A stretch of DNA of 64,000 bases from Primulina eburnea (lineage: Eukaryota; Streptophyta; Magnoliopsida; Lamiales; Gesneriaceae), in the NCBI RefSeq assembly GCF_022965805.1, contig NC_133103.1:44809610-44873609 (forward strand), read 5' to 3'. Numbering within the stretch: the stretch's first letter is position 1; every line of letters starts with the position of its first letter. Of this stretch, positions 12,001 through 23,347 are shown piece after piece. Position numbers and translations under genes: made by a program. The notes under the pieces were generated by a model. That model worked only from the letters and a program-made list of their open reading frames with translations, had not been told where the DNA came from and did not search any database.

Positions 12001-12775
12001 TCACGACGACATGCATGTCTCCCAAATGTGTACAACCAAATCGTGACAGAGCTGATGATGCACATGACTATCACGTATCTTTGTATTTCTTCGAAGGTAT
12101 TCACCAAATTCTGTGGTTGAACCCTGATTGGCTATGAAATTATCTCGTTCCTCACGATCCCACATGGATATTGCATGACCCTCCAATCCTCAACAATCAT
12201 GTTGTGTAAGATAATGGATATATATCATCTGTTAAGTATTATCTTTTGGTATATTGTGTATCATTCTCAAGAAAATTAATATATGGAGCATTTCCTTTCA
12301 AGAAATCATTAAAAAGAGGCAATTTGTTAAGGATATTGATGTCATTATGAGACCCAGCCACTCCAGAGAAGGCGTGCCATATCCACAAGTCGGCTGATGC
12401 AACTGCCTCAAGCACAATTTTTATGTAGCCATGATCGCCTCGAGTGTATTGGGCTCTCCACGCAACCGGAAAATTTTTCCAAGACCAATGCATGCAATCA
12501 AGGCTTCCTAAAATGCTAGGAAAACCATGTCTTTGCTCATGCATTTCAAGCAAACGAGCGATGTCGGTTGCATTGGGTTTTCTTAAGTACACACGTCCAT
12601 ATATTTGCATTACGCATTGACAAAAGTTGGACAAGCATTCAAGTGCAGTTGTTTCACCCATCCTTAGATACTCGTCCACTTGGTCGGCTGGCCTCCATAA
12701 ACTAGTTTGCGGATAGCTGCAGTGCATTTCTGAAGCGGCAATAAGCCTTTTCTTCTTGCACCATTTTCTCTCCAT
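12001..12775 (-). pseudogene. PIF/Harbinger DDE transposase (ALP1/HARBI1-like), inactivated
   Basis: Remnant of a DDE_Tnp_4-type transposase, which cuts and rejoins the element ends. The main block (12775-12239) shows VDEYLRMGETTA, then GSLDCMHW with the first catalytic Asp and the SHNDIN motif with the second. Just upstream, codons read partly in another frame give the conserved QKCTAAIRKLVYG segment, so a frameshift lies near 12680-12710. The main frame ends at TKR-stop (12239). The remaining C-terminal segment (HNMIVED, then a block ending DLVVHIWE at 12001-12186) follows almost directly. Comparing with the family's usual length, roughly 90 codons carrying the third catalytic residue (Glu) are deleted near 12190-12235. 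The protein cannot be active. Confidence 0.85.
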
Positions 12776-12806
12776 TTAAAATATCCATCGGGATGATTTT
12801 TGCAAA

Positions 12807-14409
12807 TCAGTGACTATGCGCAAAAACAACTCCTTTCTCATTCAGAATCACCATAGGACTATCTTTAACAATCATCCACACGTGTTCATATTGAAAAGTA
12901 GATTTGAAGATACTCTTGTATTCTTCATGAGCCCGTATCATCAAATCCTTGTCACTCCATCCACTTGGTTGATCCGTGTACCATTTATTGTAGATTCCAT
13001 TATAACTATTCACGATCTTTCACCACAGCCCAGTGTGCTTTGGCTTTCTTTCCAGTCCTTTTTTTAGCTTTCTGGTCTCGATTGATATTGTAGTATTCTA
13101 CCTCCCGTTTCCAAAAATACTCACTATTCTGGGCATTAGCATTACTAGGGATGTCAATGGGTACGGGTTTTACCCAGATGGACCCGCGTGTATGGGGTGG
13201 ATTTGGGCATACTAAATAGGTTATGGGGTGGATCTTGGGTCCAATTTTTCAGACCCGTCCGGATATGGGGCGGGTCATGGGTCCTATAATACCCGTTCCA
13301 TACATGTGAATATAAAATATTTTAGGGTTACAGTTTTTTAATTTTCATTTTTTAGTAGCTCATCTCAACCATAACGATATTAGCTATTCCTAAGTCAACT
13401 GTTGCATTTGAATCTGCTTTTAGAAATAGTGGAAGAATAGTTGGTCCTCATCTTAGTAGACTTAAATATTGCCTACTCGCTGATTTTATATTGATCTGTT
13501 TAAATTATGTGATGACTTATTTTTGGGGATGTCAAGATTTTTTGGAGAGCTAGTAACTCTTTTTTTATGTAATTTTTTATATCGTGAAAATACTTTGTTT
13601 GTTATTATTAAGTGTGGTCGAATACATTAATTAATATTCCACAATGTTGTATTTAGAGGCTTGTCTGTTTGATTGTTTCATAATTCAGTCATGTGAAAAA
13701 AAATATTATTTTTTTTTTATTTTAAAAAAATTCGGGTCTCACGGGTCTACTCGGCCCCGTTTCGTATTCGAGGTGGGGTGGGTCCGAAGAATATTTAACC
13801 GGGGTGAGGCGGGTAAATGGTCAAAGTTTTTTTCATGGGGAGGGTATTGGGTTTAGCCAAACCCGCCCCATACCGGTTCCATTGACATCTCTAGGCATTA
13901 CCAACGGTTGGGTCTTCGCTCATCATTGTGTATGCTGCTGTAAGTAGCTTATCATCTGCTATTGTCCATGTTGTTCGCTTGCCATGATCTCCATCTGAAT
14001 CTTGGCCCGTCTTGCTCGCCCGATTGAGAGTAATATATTCAAGTACTATTTGGGACGAGAAAGGAGGAAATTGTGAATTTCGGAATTCATAAGTTGCTTC
14101 TGGCTCTTTATCACTGTCACTTGCATCAACACTAGCCTTTCTCGATTTAGTTGATTGAAGCTCCAGTGATTAAAGAGGAATAATTCCATGGGATGGAGCT
14201 TGCACCGAATATTGGCTACTCTGCCAATATTCTGGGGGACATGTATTCCACGGAGCTAGAGGATAGTTCAAAAAATTTGGTGGTGGATATGGAAAATGTT
14301 GCAAATTATGTGGGTGTTGTGTAAGAAATAGAAATGGAGGATGTTGGACACTTGGACGAACTCGAGAATTTTCTCCACTTGAACTTTCGTCGATATTTGA
14401 AGAGTTCAA
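12807..14409 (-). pseudogene. PIF/Harbinger ORF1 (SANT/Myb-like DNA-binding protein), split by a MITE
   Basis: Companion protein of the transposase, thought in this superfamily to bind the element ends. It starts at 14409 with a Pro/His/Asn-rich N-terminus, has an in-frame TAA after HGIIPL at about 14170, then an acidic region and a SANT-like block (RTTWTIADDKLLTAAY, then TVGN) before the MITE at 13146-13893. Beyond the MITE, the FWKR segment and the C-terminal block SYNGIYNKWYTDQPSGWSD and FQYEHVWMIVKDSP run to 12807. The 8-bp duplication of the MITE and the nonsense codon inactivate it. The name rests on these motifs, which in many plants are misannotated as NAM-associated or GST-like proteins. 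Confidence 0.8.
13146..13893. mobile_element. hAT-type MITE inside Harbinger ORF1
   Basis: 748-bp non-coding element with terminal inverted repeats TAGGGATGTCAATGG and CCATTGACATCTCTA, flanked by an 8-bp target duplication AGCATTAC (13138-13145) and GGCATTAC (13894-13901), 7 of 8 matching. Subterminal GGGT/GGGTC-rich motifs (GGGTACGGGTTTTACCC on the left, AACCCGCCCCATACC on the right) are typical of plant non-autonomous hAT elements. Several short ORFs inside have no family resemblance. Confidence 0.85.
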
Positions 14410-15182
14410 AAATCTCTAAAATTTTTTTTGGAATTATTATCCATTCCAAAAAAATTTGTATCTGATATTTTTTTGTGAGAGAAATATTTATATAGAATGT
14501 TGAAAATATAAATTTTTATAGAATTTTTTTCGAACGTTTGGTAAGGTTCAAAAAATTAATTCGTTGGGAAAGAATGAACGTCGCAGGCAACGTTTGTTTT
14601 ATATAGTAATCACTGTCTATCTCCAATATTTTAGTCAATTGAATTTGCAATATAATTTAAAATGTATATTAGAAAAAAAGAAATAGACATCCTGCAGCGA
14701 ACCAATGTACATTTCATTTTAATAACTAAATATCATTTAAAAAGTATTAGGAATGAAATAAAAAAAACTAGGGGAAGTTATTTAAAAATCCCCAATCATA
14801 ATATTTCTTTGCATTCACTCCCTACCCACAAAATTGTGGTACTATTTCATACAAAATGTGGTACACTTCATGTGGAAATGTGGTACTAAAAAAGTACCTA
14901 GGGACTGAAAACAAAGAAAAAAGGCGGCTGGGGACTGAAGCCAAATTTCTCGAAAAAACTACATGATCTCCCTGCAGGCCTTCTCACGTGCGCACCTCAA
15001 GCCAGCGTGGACCTCATGCTGGCAGAAACAAAAAAAAAAAAAATGAAAATTTGTTACCAGTTATTCATTTGGCACACAAATCAAGAAACTACAACGGTGA
15101 ACATTAGGAATTGAAAGATATTTGGATGACATGTCAATTGCAATACCCACTATTGTGGGTGTCCTAAGTCATATTGTTAATA

Positions 15183-15364
15183 GAGTATGTCTCTTGTGAG
15201 ATAATTTTACGAATCTTTATGAGTGAGACGAATCAATCTTGTTCATATTTATAATAAAAATTCATACTTTTAGCATGAAAATAATAGTTTTTTCATGAGT
15301 GGCACAAATAAAATATTTTTCTCACAAAATTTATATATGATATCTTCTCACATGAGTTTTTGTA
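15183..15364 (-). mobile_element. MULE-type MITE, copy E
   Basis: 182-bp element with a perfect 9-bp duplication TTGTTAATA (15174-15182 and 15365-15373). Same insertion as copy D, multiplied by the tandem duplication. It starts 18 bp right of the Harbinger element end. Confidence 0.85.
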
Positions 15365-15656
15365 TTGTTAATAAAAACAAAAAAAAAATCAGAATACCTC
15401 AGAAAAATTATATTGAGAAAAAATATATATATTTAAAAAGGACTAGACTAATTTCATTTATTCTGCACAAGAAAGTCATATGAAAGAAGACAATAGAAGC
15501 TCACCTTTAGCTGCAAGTTTCCAAACTCGTCCAATTTTAACTCCATTATTTTTCTTATCAAAAACCCAACTTTTAACAAAGTTTTTTTATTGAGAATATC
15601 ATTTACAAAAATGTTCGTAAAAACAATGTTATGATCGAAATTTTTTTTACTCGGTT

Positions 15657-15660
<4 letters not shown>

Positions 15661-15713
<53 letters not shown>
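15661..15713. repeat. (TA)n microsatellite
   Basis: About 26 TA repeats in duplication copy B. The matching place in copy A (about 7747) holds only a few A/T bases, so the run grew after the duplication. Confidence 0.95.
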
Positions 15714-15716
<3 letters not shown>

Positions 15717-16061
15717 TTATTATATAAGTTTAATTTATGGAAAATAAATTTTTTGATTCTCTAACTTGTCTAATTATGGGTTATAGTCCATTATTTTTAA
15801 AATTTTGAATTTGGTAAACTAGCTTTTATTTTATGTCTATTTTGGTCAAATTTTGACTTGACATCGTCGGTACTATGTCGGTATTTTTCAATGATACATC
15901 AATATTTTCCGATGCAACATCAGCATTCGAGTAAAATATGGTTGAAATCCCAAAAAAATAAAATAAATGCACCAAAACAAACTGTGAAAATTTAGTGGAC
16001 CAAAACTCAAAATTGAAAAGTTAGTAAACTAAAAAAGTTGATCTCCCTTTAATTGATTAAT

Positions 16062-16063
<2 letters not shown>

Positions 16064-16122
<59 letters not shown>
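16064..16122. repeat. (AT)n microsatellite at the end of duplication copy B
   Basis: About 29 AT repeats directly after the TTAATTGATTAATCAAT end shared with copy A. Confidence 0.9.
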
Positions 16123-16125
<3 letters not shown>

Positions 16126-17340
16126 TCAATTTTTAATATAATTATATTAATATATAAATCAATTAAAAATATATATTGTACTATTTTCTTTACTTGCTTA
16201 TACTTAATTTATCCGCGTTTACAAAATATCAATGTTATATGATGTCCCAGAAATTATATAGTTAGATAAAAGTTAATGTTCAATCAATTCCAAATAAGTA
16301 ATATACGTAGAAATTTAATTACAATTTGTATCAAAAAATAATTCTAATATAATAATTCCTTTATCCCATAAACCAAGAGCACATTTTTTTTTAAAAAAAA
16401 ACGTTTGTAATTGTAAAAGCTACAATATAAAAAATTTTATAGGGCAAACTTGTACCTTGTAAGATAGAAAAAAATTTTAGATTTGTTTTTGCTAAAAAAA
16501 TATACATACATGGAAAAAAAATTAGATATGTTTTTGTACCATATGTATTTGTCTTGAATAAAATATACATACATGGGAAAAAATAAACTTGATTTTTTAA
16601 ATTTTTTTATTGCTTTTTTTTTTTTAGAAAACTTTGTGTAGATTTCAAAAATCTTCCGCCACCTATTTTGGGGGTAATCATGCCATATAAAATGTTGAGT
16701 GTAATAATTATCTCTGTTGAGTAGAGCAGTCCAAATTTGATTCTTGTATTGCTGTACAATTTAAAATATTTGAGTTGCACTGTTTCCACCCGCTACAGCT
16801 TTAGGTAAAACAACAAACATTTGTTCCTACAATTGACATCAGAGTCAATGCCACGTGTTCGATCTCTTTTTATTGCAAGAAGTGCAATTATTAGGAGATG
16901 GATTTTTGAATTCAATAAGTGTTTCTGTTGGGTACAACAATCGAAATATGATATTTGAGCTGTTGTACGATTTAAAATATTTGTGTTAACTAATTAACTA
17001 ACTAACAAAATTTAAGTTTTCGCTCACAAAAAGTCATACAATTAACGTGTTTCCAAGTTCAAAAATATCCCATGATTTTGACCAGTACTTCTTTGTGAAA
17101 GCTTGAAATATTTGGCTTGATATTTAGAATTTAGTCAGTCAGATTTATAATCATCGCTTACCTACTAGAAGTCATTTTAGCAAGCATTGTTTGCAGAAAT
17201 AAAATAAAATGATCGTATCAAAAATAAAACGACGATCAACTACAAGTTGTGAGGGCAACGACTATGAACTTTGTTCAAATGAGAGAACGACAGATTGATA
17301 AAATATTTTTTTAAAAAAAAAAAATTGAAAAGGAGGTTAT
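16123..17340. other. AT-rich spacer, no gene seen
   Basis: No recognisable coding sequence or element ends. Two related stretches (about 16690-16790 and 16915-17000: GTTGAGTAGAGCAGTCCAAATTTGAT and GTTGGGTACAACAATCGAAATATGAT) suggest an old local duplication. Confidence 0.4.
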
Positions 17341-18766
17341 AAATATGTGACGTCTGCTCATTTTAAAATTTTACTGAAATTTTTTTTATTTAAAAAATTG
17401 CAATGGCCGAAACCACGCCGGCAAAAATATAAAAATTCGAAACATGCATTTTATAAAATCATTCCACCGCAGAATAAAATAAATGCAGTTAAGATTATGA
17501 AAAGAACCGCCAACCTAAATAGTCGCCTTTCAGAAAATAAAACATCCAACATAATAAAATATGTCAAAACTCTCAACACAATAACCTTGTCAACCATTTA
17601 AAAAAAGTTACTTAAACCTGCTCCCATAAAATCATATATATGCGGAAAAATACAAGGTCCTCGGGTTAGCGTACGCACATCCAACTCCGCCTATTTAGTC
17701 CTCGACACCTCCAGTCTCCTCATCAATGTGCTTATCTACATCATTCACACCTAGTAAGTTTAAAGACTCAACACACATGTACTGAAAATAACAAATACAT
17801 ATACATAGCACACAACAGTGAAAAGTACCATAATCAACATATATTTCGTGAACTTAAAGATGAACATAACATGTCGTATAAAATCGTAACATGTCAAAGC
17901 ATGTCTCATCATGTCATCATATACGTATACATTTTCTTTTAATTGAATTCAGTTCATTAGTTGTGACTTTCGTATCAGCTCTATCGTATCAGGTTTATTC
18001 GATGGCTCCATCTACGTATAACCATGGTACCGGGTGTCAAGGACATCAACGACACTCTCACCCGTCAGCTGAGCCTTGGCCTAACATATCATCATATCAT
18101 GTCAATGGAAATACGATCGTCGGGCTCTCTCTGGGGCCTTCTCCCGTAAACGAGCTCCCTCTAGGGCCTTTTCCCTCACGATGTCTCCAATTATATCATC
18201 GTATACATATATCGTCAGTCACAACCAACTCTCATCCTTAAAAAATTTCATCATTTTCATCACTTATCAAAATCATACATATACGTAAATTTTCTTTAAA
18301 ATCAAGCATGCAAACGTATTTTCATAATTTCATAAAAATCGTGATCATGTTGCATAAACATTTAAAAGCATGATAAAATGTGCTTAGAGCGCTTCCAGGA
18401 CTAAAACTCATCCCGGGATGCAAAATGACCATTTTGCCCCTAGAAACCCAAAATGATCATTTTACCCCTGGATCTCTAAATTTCGACCCGAAGTTACCAA
18501 ACTCTTTAATACATCCCAAAACATATTTAAAATATTACTTAAATGTAAACTCGAGCCCGTTTCAAAATTAACGGATTCGTTTTAAACTTGGACAGGGGTC
18601 CCGGTTCTAGCCCGAATCAACCCGAAACTTAACCAAATCTTCTCCAACTTAAACGTGACTTAAACCTACATGACCAGCCTATAAAACACCCATGCCAGAC
18701 CACTTATGACCCACGAAACAAGCCCAAAGGTTGCTGGAAATCTCTAGGTTATGCACGCAATTTTCA

Positions 18767-19340
18767 CAGCTTGATCGATTTTACGATAAAATTCATATCT
18801 CCTTCGTTTTTTATCTATAAATTACGAAAGTGCTATCAAATCGAAGATAACACAGAGTGCTACACATTTTATGTTGAATACATTTTCAGAAAACCAATCA
18901 ATAAATCGCAGAATTCGAAATAACAGATGATGATGAGTTTTGTAACATAGGAATGTCACAGCTTATGCGGTTTTACAAAAAAAAAATTATATCTCCCTTG
19001 TTTCTTATCAAAAAATTATGAATTTGCTATCAAATCGAAGATAACACAGAGTGATACAAAATCATATGTTGAACACATTTTCAGAAAACCAACCAATAAG
19101 TCACAAAATTCGAAATAACAGAAGGTGAAGGGTTTTGTGACATATGAATTTCATAGATTGTGCAGTTTTACGATAAAAATCATATCTCCAATGTTTCTTA
19201 TCAGAAAATTACGAATTTAATATCGAATCGAAGATAACACATAGTGTTACAAATCATATGTTGAGCACATTTTCATAAAACCAAACTATAAGTTACAGAA
19301 TTCAAAATAACAGAGGGTAACGAGTTTTGTGACATGGAAA
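18767..19340. repeat. Three tandem ~191-bp repeats inside the zeta LTR
   Basis: Each unit runs from a CATAGCTTG/CACAGCTTATG-like start through CATATCTCC, CTATCAAATCGAAGATAACACA, ATGTTGAA/GCACATTTTCA, AATTCGAAATAACAGA and GTTTTGTGACAT. Approximate boundaries are 18767, 18958, 19149 and 19340. The units are clearly diverged from one another, so the array is old. It is not found in the second zeta LTR. Confidence 0.85.
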
Positions 19341-19820
19341 TTTCACCCGAAGACTCAAGATATCGATCAGCCCTATTCTAAAACCAACAAAACATCAACT
19401 CCAGCCTTATGTACCACACTTACTCGACGTGAACAGCCCTTAGCAACAGAAAATTGGTAGTCCTTCGTACCAAAGCAAGAAACCGTGAGTTGTGTGCAAG
19501 TTATACGCATATACATGTCCAAATCTTTACAAAAGTGATGCTATAAGGGGAACCAACAAATTATCATGCACATATACATATATAATCACACATATACATT
19601 GTGTAAATGATGATAAACGAGATACACAGCGTGCCTTAATGTATAGATGCTTGAAAACTCGAAGAGACGCGCGTCGGGGAAGCACCGGAGGAGGGGAAAG
19701 GATTTTTCTTGAAGGGACAAGGCTTGGCCGAGACTTAGCTGATGAAAAGATGAGAGGAGCTGATGTAATTAACGTGGGAATGGCTGCTGGAATTGTGAAG
19801 TGGGCGGCCAATGATTATAA

Positions 19821-21812
19821 TCTATATATATATATATATATATAAGCAGAGTTTTTGTCAAAAATAGTAATTTCCCGTCAAAATGTCATTACTAAAAAAG
19901 GAAAGATTTATAATGAATATTGATATGTGTATACTGCAATAAATGATCACTTCAATTATTGTTTACATTGATTATATCAATTCATTTAATTCAAATTTGA
20001 ATTTAATTAAATTTATATTAATTCAAAGTAATTTATGTATTATATGTTTTTTTATTTTTTTACTCAATTAAAACTAAACTCTATTGAAAACGTAAACTTT
20101 ATTAAAATTTTTGCATTGATTATATTAAACAGTTTAATTAAAAACTGTATAAATAAATTTAAAATACAAATGATTGCAATGATCAGTATCACTCATGAGG
20201 TAATCATTCAAAAATAAATTTTGCTATTTTAAGTAATTTTCTGCCAAAATTACTAACAAAAAAAGAAATACGATATTTAATTAGTTTATTTAATTTTTTA
20301 AAAAAATTTGGTTGAGTGTTAAGAGTTATCACTATATCAAGGTTTTTCAATGGACATTAATTTACCGTTTAATAATCATAATTTTTTTTTATCTCAGATA
20401 CATATTATTTCAAAATTAGCTTAATTTGAAAGAATTAATACATTGAATTTTTCTTCCAAAATCATACGTATTTTGTATATCTTTAATTGTTTTCTTAAAG
20501 ATTCAAATAAGAGAGCATAAGAAAATTAAAAGAGATAGATTCAAAAGATTTTCAAATGGACATTAAACTACTCTCAATAAACATGTATATTACCATCAAT
20601 AATCAGAAATGTTTGACACCCAATGCATGCCATTTGAGATTTCATAATTTGAAAGAGTTAATGTATGTTATAATTCTGTCAAAAACATCCAATGTATAAT
20701 TTTTATCTTTTGGAATGTCTTATTTGAATTTTAAATTATAAATATTGTAATATTACATATTATATTAGAAATCAAGTTTATTATATTTATCTTACTAAAT
20801 TTATCTACTCCAAAATTGAATTCTGAAATGATTCATCATTTTAGCACCATATATGAGTTGAATCATTCCAAGATGTAATGTTCGTTTAAATTTAGATTTG
20901 TTCGTTGTTACGAACTACCTACATATTGAAACAACGAGAACAACAGATATTAAATTTGAAATATGTATTTCATGATCGAGAAGTAAAAAATAGTATTCTT
21001 ATATTTGTACAAAATTTTAATTATTACGTATTACTAATGTGATAATTTTTTTCTATATTATAAAGTTCATGTATATATGATAGTATAAAATGTCCCGTAA
21101 TGGAAATGATTAAACCAATCCTAAAGAAAGTAAACATCTTATTAGAAGATACATTATAAAATTTATCGCCATTGTTTTGGAATATACATGGTAAATGTTA
21201 ATAAAATAACTTTTCTGATTTATACATAATTTACTTATGATTACATGTTTCATTTTTCTTTCGAAATAATAGGTTGTTGTGTATATTATAAAAATATTTA
21301 ATAAATAAAATCACAACCCATTTGGATAAATATATTTATGAAACAATTAATGTTATCATTCAAATGTGTCGAACACGTGTCATGTCACAAAATTGCCTGT
21401 GAATGTAGATTTAGACGAAATTACTGAATTTTAAAAAAAATATTTCTCATTAATTTTATTGAATGTGATTTAAAAATATTTTTTTATCACATGTTAAAAA
21501 AAATAAAAATATACCGCTTCTCGAAAATTAAAGAATTAAAAGATTGGTGGCCGATATCAATACACTAAACATGATAAGCATCATGTCATTGCCTTAGGCT
21601 ATCATAATCTAAACTTTTGATATATGATAGTGATTATTAGCAAAAAAAATTAATCGATAGGCGTTGTATTTAATAAATTTTTTTACAATTAGCGAAAAAT
21701 AGTTTTTATTTTTATTTTTTATATTAATAATATTTTTTTCTATTTAAATATCTATTCATTTTTCACTAATTTTTAATAATATCATCCGTGCATCGCACGG
21801 GTTAAATACTAG
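19821..21812 (+). mobile_element. Non-autonomous Helitron
   Basis: 1,992-bp element with the Helitron hallmarks: it starts TCTATATATATAT...AAGCAGAG, ends in CTAG, has a 3' hairpin CCGTGC-ATC-GCACGG at 21786-21800 that stops 12 bases before the end, and sits between host A (19820) and T (21813) with no target duplication. It interrupts the zeta LTR: sequence on both sides belongs to that LTR. No RepHel helicase coding sequence is present, and the interior is AT-rich filler. The family uses rolling-circle transposition with enzyme supplied in trans. Confidence 0.85.
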
Positions 21813-22744
21813 TTAGGTTTAAGATTTAGTTTAAATAATAATAAGTTACTAATGGGCCCTAATTAAAAGTTTAAATGGATTAAAAAGATTTTGAGCCCAT
21901 TAAAAATTAAAATAAACTAATCAAGCCCAAAAGCACTCCCGAAAAATATTACGTTTAGATATGTCTTTGAAAATATAGTCTGAGCCCTCAAAAAGTCCTC
22001 CAAATCGTTAAAATTTGCGTACCGATTAAAAATATAACTCAGCGAGTAAAAATACCTGACCAAGGTCCATTTTCAAAAATCATACTTAAAAACACATCAT
22101 ATTAAATAATTAAAATAATTATTCCATAAAAATATTTTTCCTGATAATTCTCTGGTCTCCATTCCTCGTTCGAGCGTGAAATGTATCTTAAAAACCATTA
22201 TCCATTAACTTTAAATAAACCATGAATTAAAACATAAATTAATGAAATAAACATACATTTAATGCTTTAAATAAACCATGAATTAAAACATAAATTAGTG
22301 AAATAATCATACATTTAATACTTTAAAATAATTTAATAAAATATCAAAGAAATTTAATAACTTGCATGCTTGTGGCTCACGTGGACCATCAAATTTTCGG
22401 GATGTTACAAAATAACTGATGTAATATTAAATTATAGTTAATTTTATTGCGCTTTTGTTCTTCTTTTCTCCTTTTCTCAATATCTTTTGTCAATTTCAGA
22501 ATCGAGAAAAATGTGTCCCAAAACTTCTGATATCCTCTCATTGGTTGTCATTAGATTTCAGACATCAATTGTCTAAAAAAGATTCATGAAATTGAATAGG
22601 CTAGTTTTATTTCAATATTTAAAAAATAAAGAGAACTTGTTTTAAGCTTTTTTTTTTCTAAAATTATATATATATAATAAAAAAAACATCCTCAATTTTA
22701 TCACAATAATTCAAATTATCCTGAAATATTATAAATATATTCTT

Positions 22745-22955
22745 AATGGATGTTATTCCTATTTATTATATTTGAGATATTTGTGATAAAGATAAATATG
22801 AAAAAATAATATTTTGTCAATATTTGTATTCTCTTCTTATCCTTTATAAATAGGATGATTGAGTTCAATAAAAATTGAACACGAGTACTGACTCTTTGAT
22901 CTTTCTATTCATCATTGTTTTCTCTTATGATTTACAATACGTTATCAACACGAAA
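22745..22955 (+). mobile_element. Possible short LTR and primer-binding site of a copia-like or TRIM element
   Basis: An LTR-like block with TATAAATAGG near 22846 ends in GATTTACA at about 22937 and is followed by TACGTTATCAACACGA. I recall a GTTATCAGCACGA-like primer site in some plant copia elements. No coding domain follows and I found no second LTR, so this may be a remnant or a chance resemblance. Confidence 0.3.
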
Positions 22956-23156
22956 GTAAATCAATTGAGAATGAAAATAAATCTCATTTTGTTGGTGCTC
23001 TCGAAGAAGCACAACATGTCAATGCTTACTTTTATGAGATATTCATTGATGCTCTAAAATCAGCAAAATTATTGTTCATATATTAGTGTTCATGAATAAT
23101 CATGATTTTATAATTGAATGTTGATGCCGAGGCACAAAATGATTTCATAATGAGAA

Positions 23157-23338
23157 GGCAAAAACTTGTGTGAGACGGTCTGACGGGTCGTATTTGTGAG
23201 ACGGATCTCTTATATGGGTCACCTATGAAAAAGTATTACTTTTTATGCTAAGAGTATTACTTTTTATTGTGAATATGAGTAGGGTTGACCCGTCTCACAG
23301 ATTATGATCCGTGAGACGGTCTCACATGAGACTTACTC
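23157..23338 (+). mobile_element. MULE-type MITE, copy F
   Basis: 182-bp element, GGCAAAAACTTGTG to GAGACTTACTC, with perfect 9-bp target duplication TAATGAGAA (23148-23156 and 23339-23347). It is the best-preserved copy with two AGTATTACTTTTTAT blocks. Copy B equals this element minus one of the blocks. Confidence 0.9.
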
Positions 23339-23347
23339 TAATGAGAA

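Larger units (their letters stand above)
11467..15164 (-). mobile_element. PIF/Harbinger DNA transposon (decayed)
   Basis: 3,698-bp element with 3-bp target duplication TAA (11464-11466 and 15165-15167), as is usual for PIF/Harbinger. The imperfect terminal inverted repeats read AGTCATCCACATTAG at the left and GGACACCCACAATAG (reverse complement) at the right. The empty site is visible in the left duplication copy at about 7165-7175 (ATTATAAGTCATATTG). It carries the two standard genes of the superfamily on the minus strand: a SANT/Myb-like ORF1 and a DDE transposase, both broken. A hAT MITE sits inside ORF1. Confidence 0.85.
8281..16060. repeat. Tandem duplication, right copy (B), interrupted twice
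   Basis: Second copy of the 5540-8135 unit. After removing the solo LTR (8760-10624 plus one TSD) and the Harbinger element (11467-15164 plus one TAA), the remaining ~2.2 kb aligns in order with copy A. Both copies carry the MULE-type MITE at the same site, so the MITE predates the duplication and the two larger insertions postdate it. Confidence 0.75.
17346..22409 (-). mobile_element. Solo LTR, zeta family, interrupted by a Helitron
   Basis: LTR in minus orientation: the plus strand begins TGTGACGTCTGCTC and ends GGGATGTTACA, flanked by a perfect 5-bp target duplication AAATA (17341-17345 and 22410-22414). Without the 1,992-bp Helitron it is 3,072 bp. Its outer end (TGTAACATCCCGAAAATTT in element orientation) and its distal segment (GAGTCTTTAAACTTACTAG ... 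CCCGAGGACC) match the second zeta LTR at 26170-36236. No internal domain remains. It contains three tandem ~191-bp repeats and a 56-bp repeat (22209-22320, two full copies). Confidence 0.85.

Noticed and set aside
17891..18241. 116-codon plus ORF
   Set aside because: Within the zeta solo LTR and antisense to the element; no domain seen.
19527..19811. 94-codon minus ORF opening with a plastid-transit-like Ala/Ser/Pro/Arg segment
   Set aside because: It lies wholly inside the zeta solo LTR (AAATA duplications at 17341 and 22410). Its start region aligns with the leader part of the other zeta LTR, and no further exon follows.
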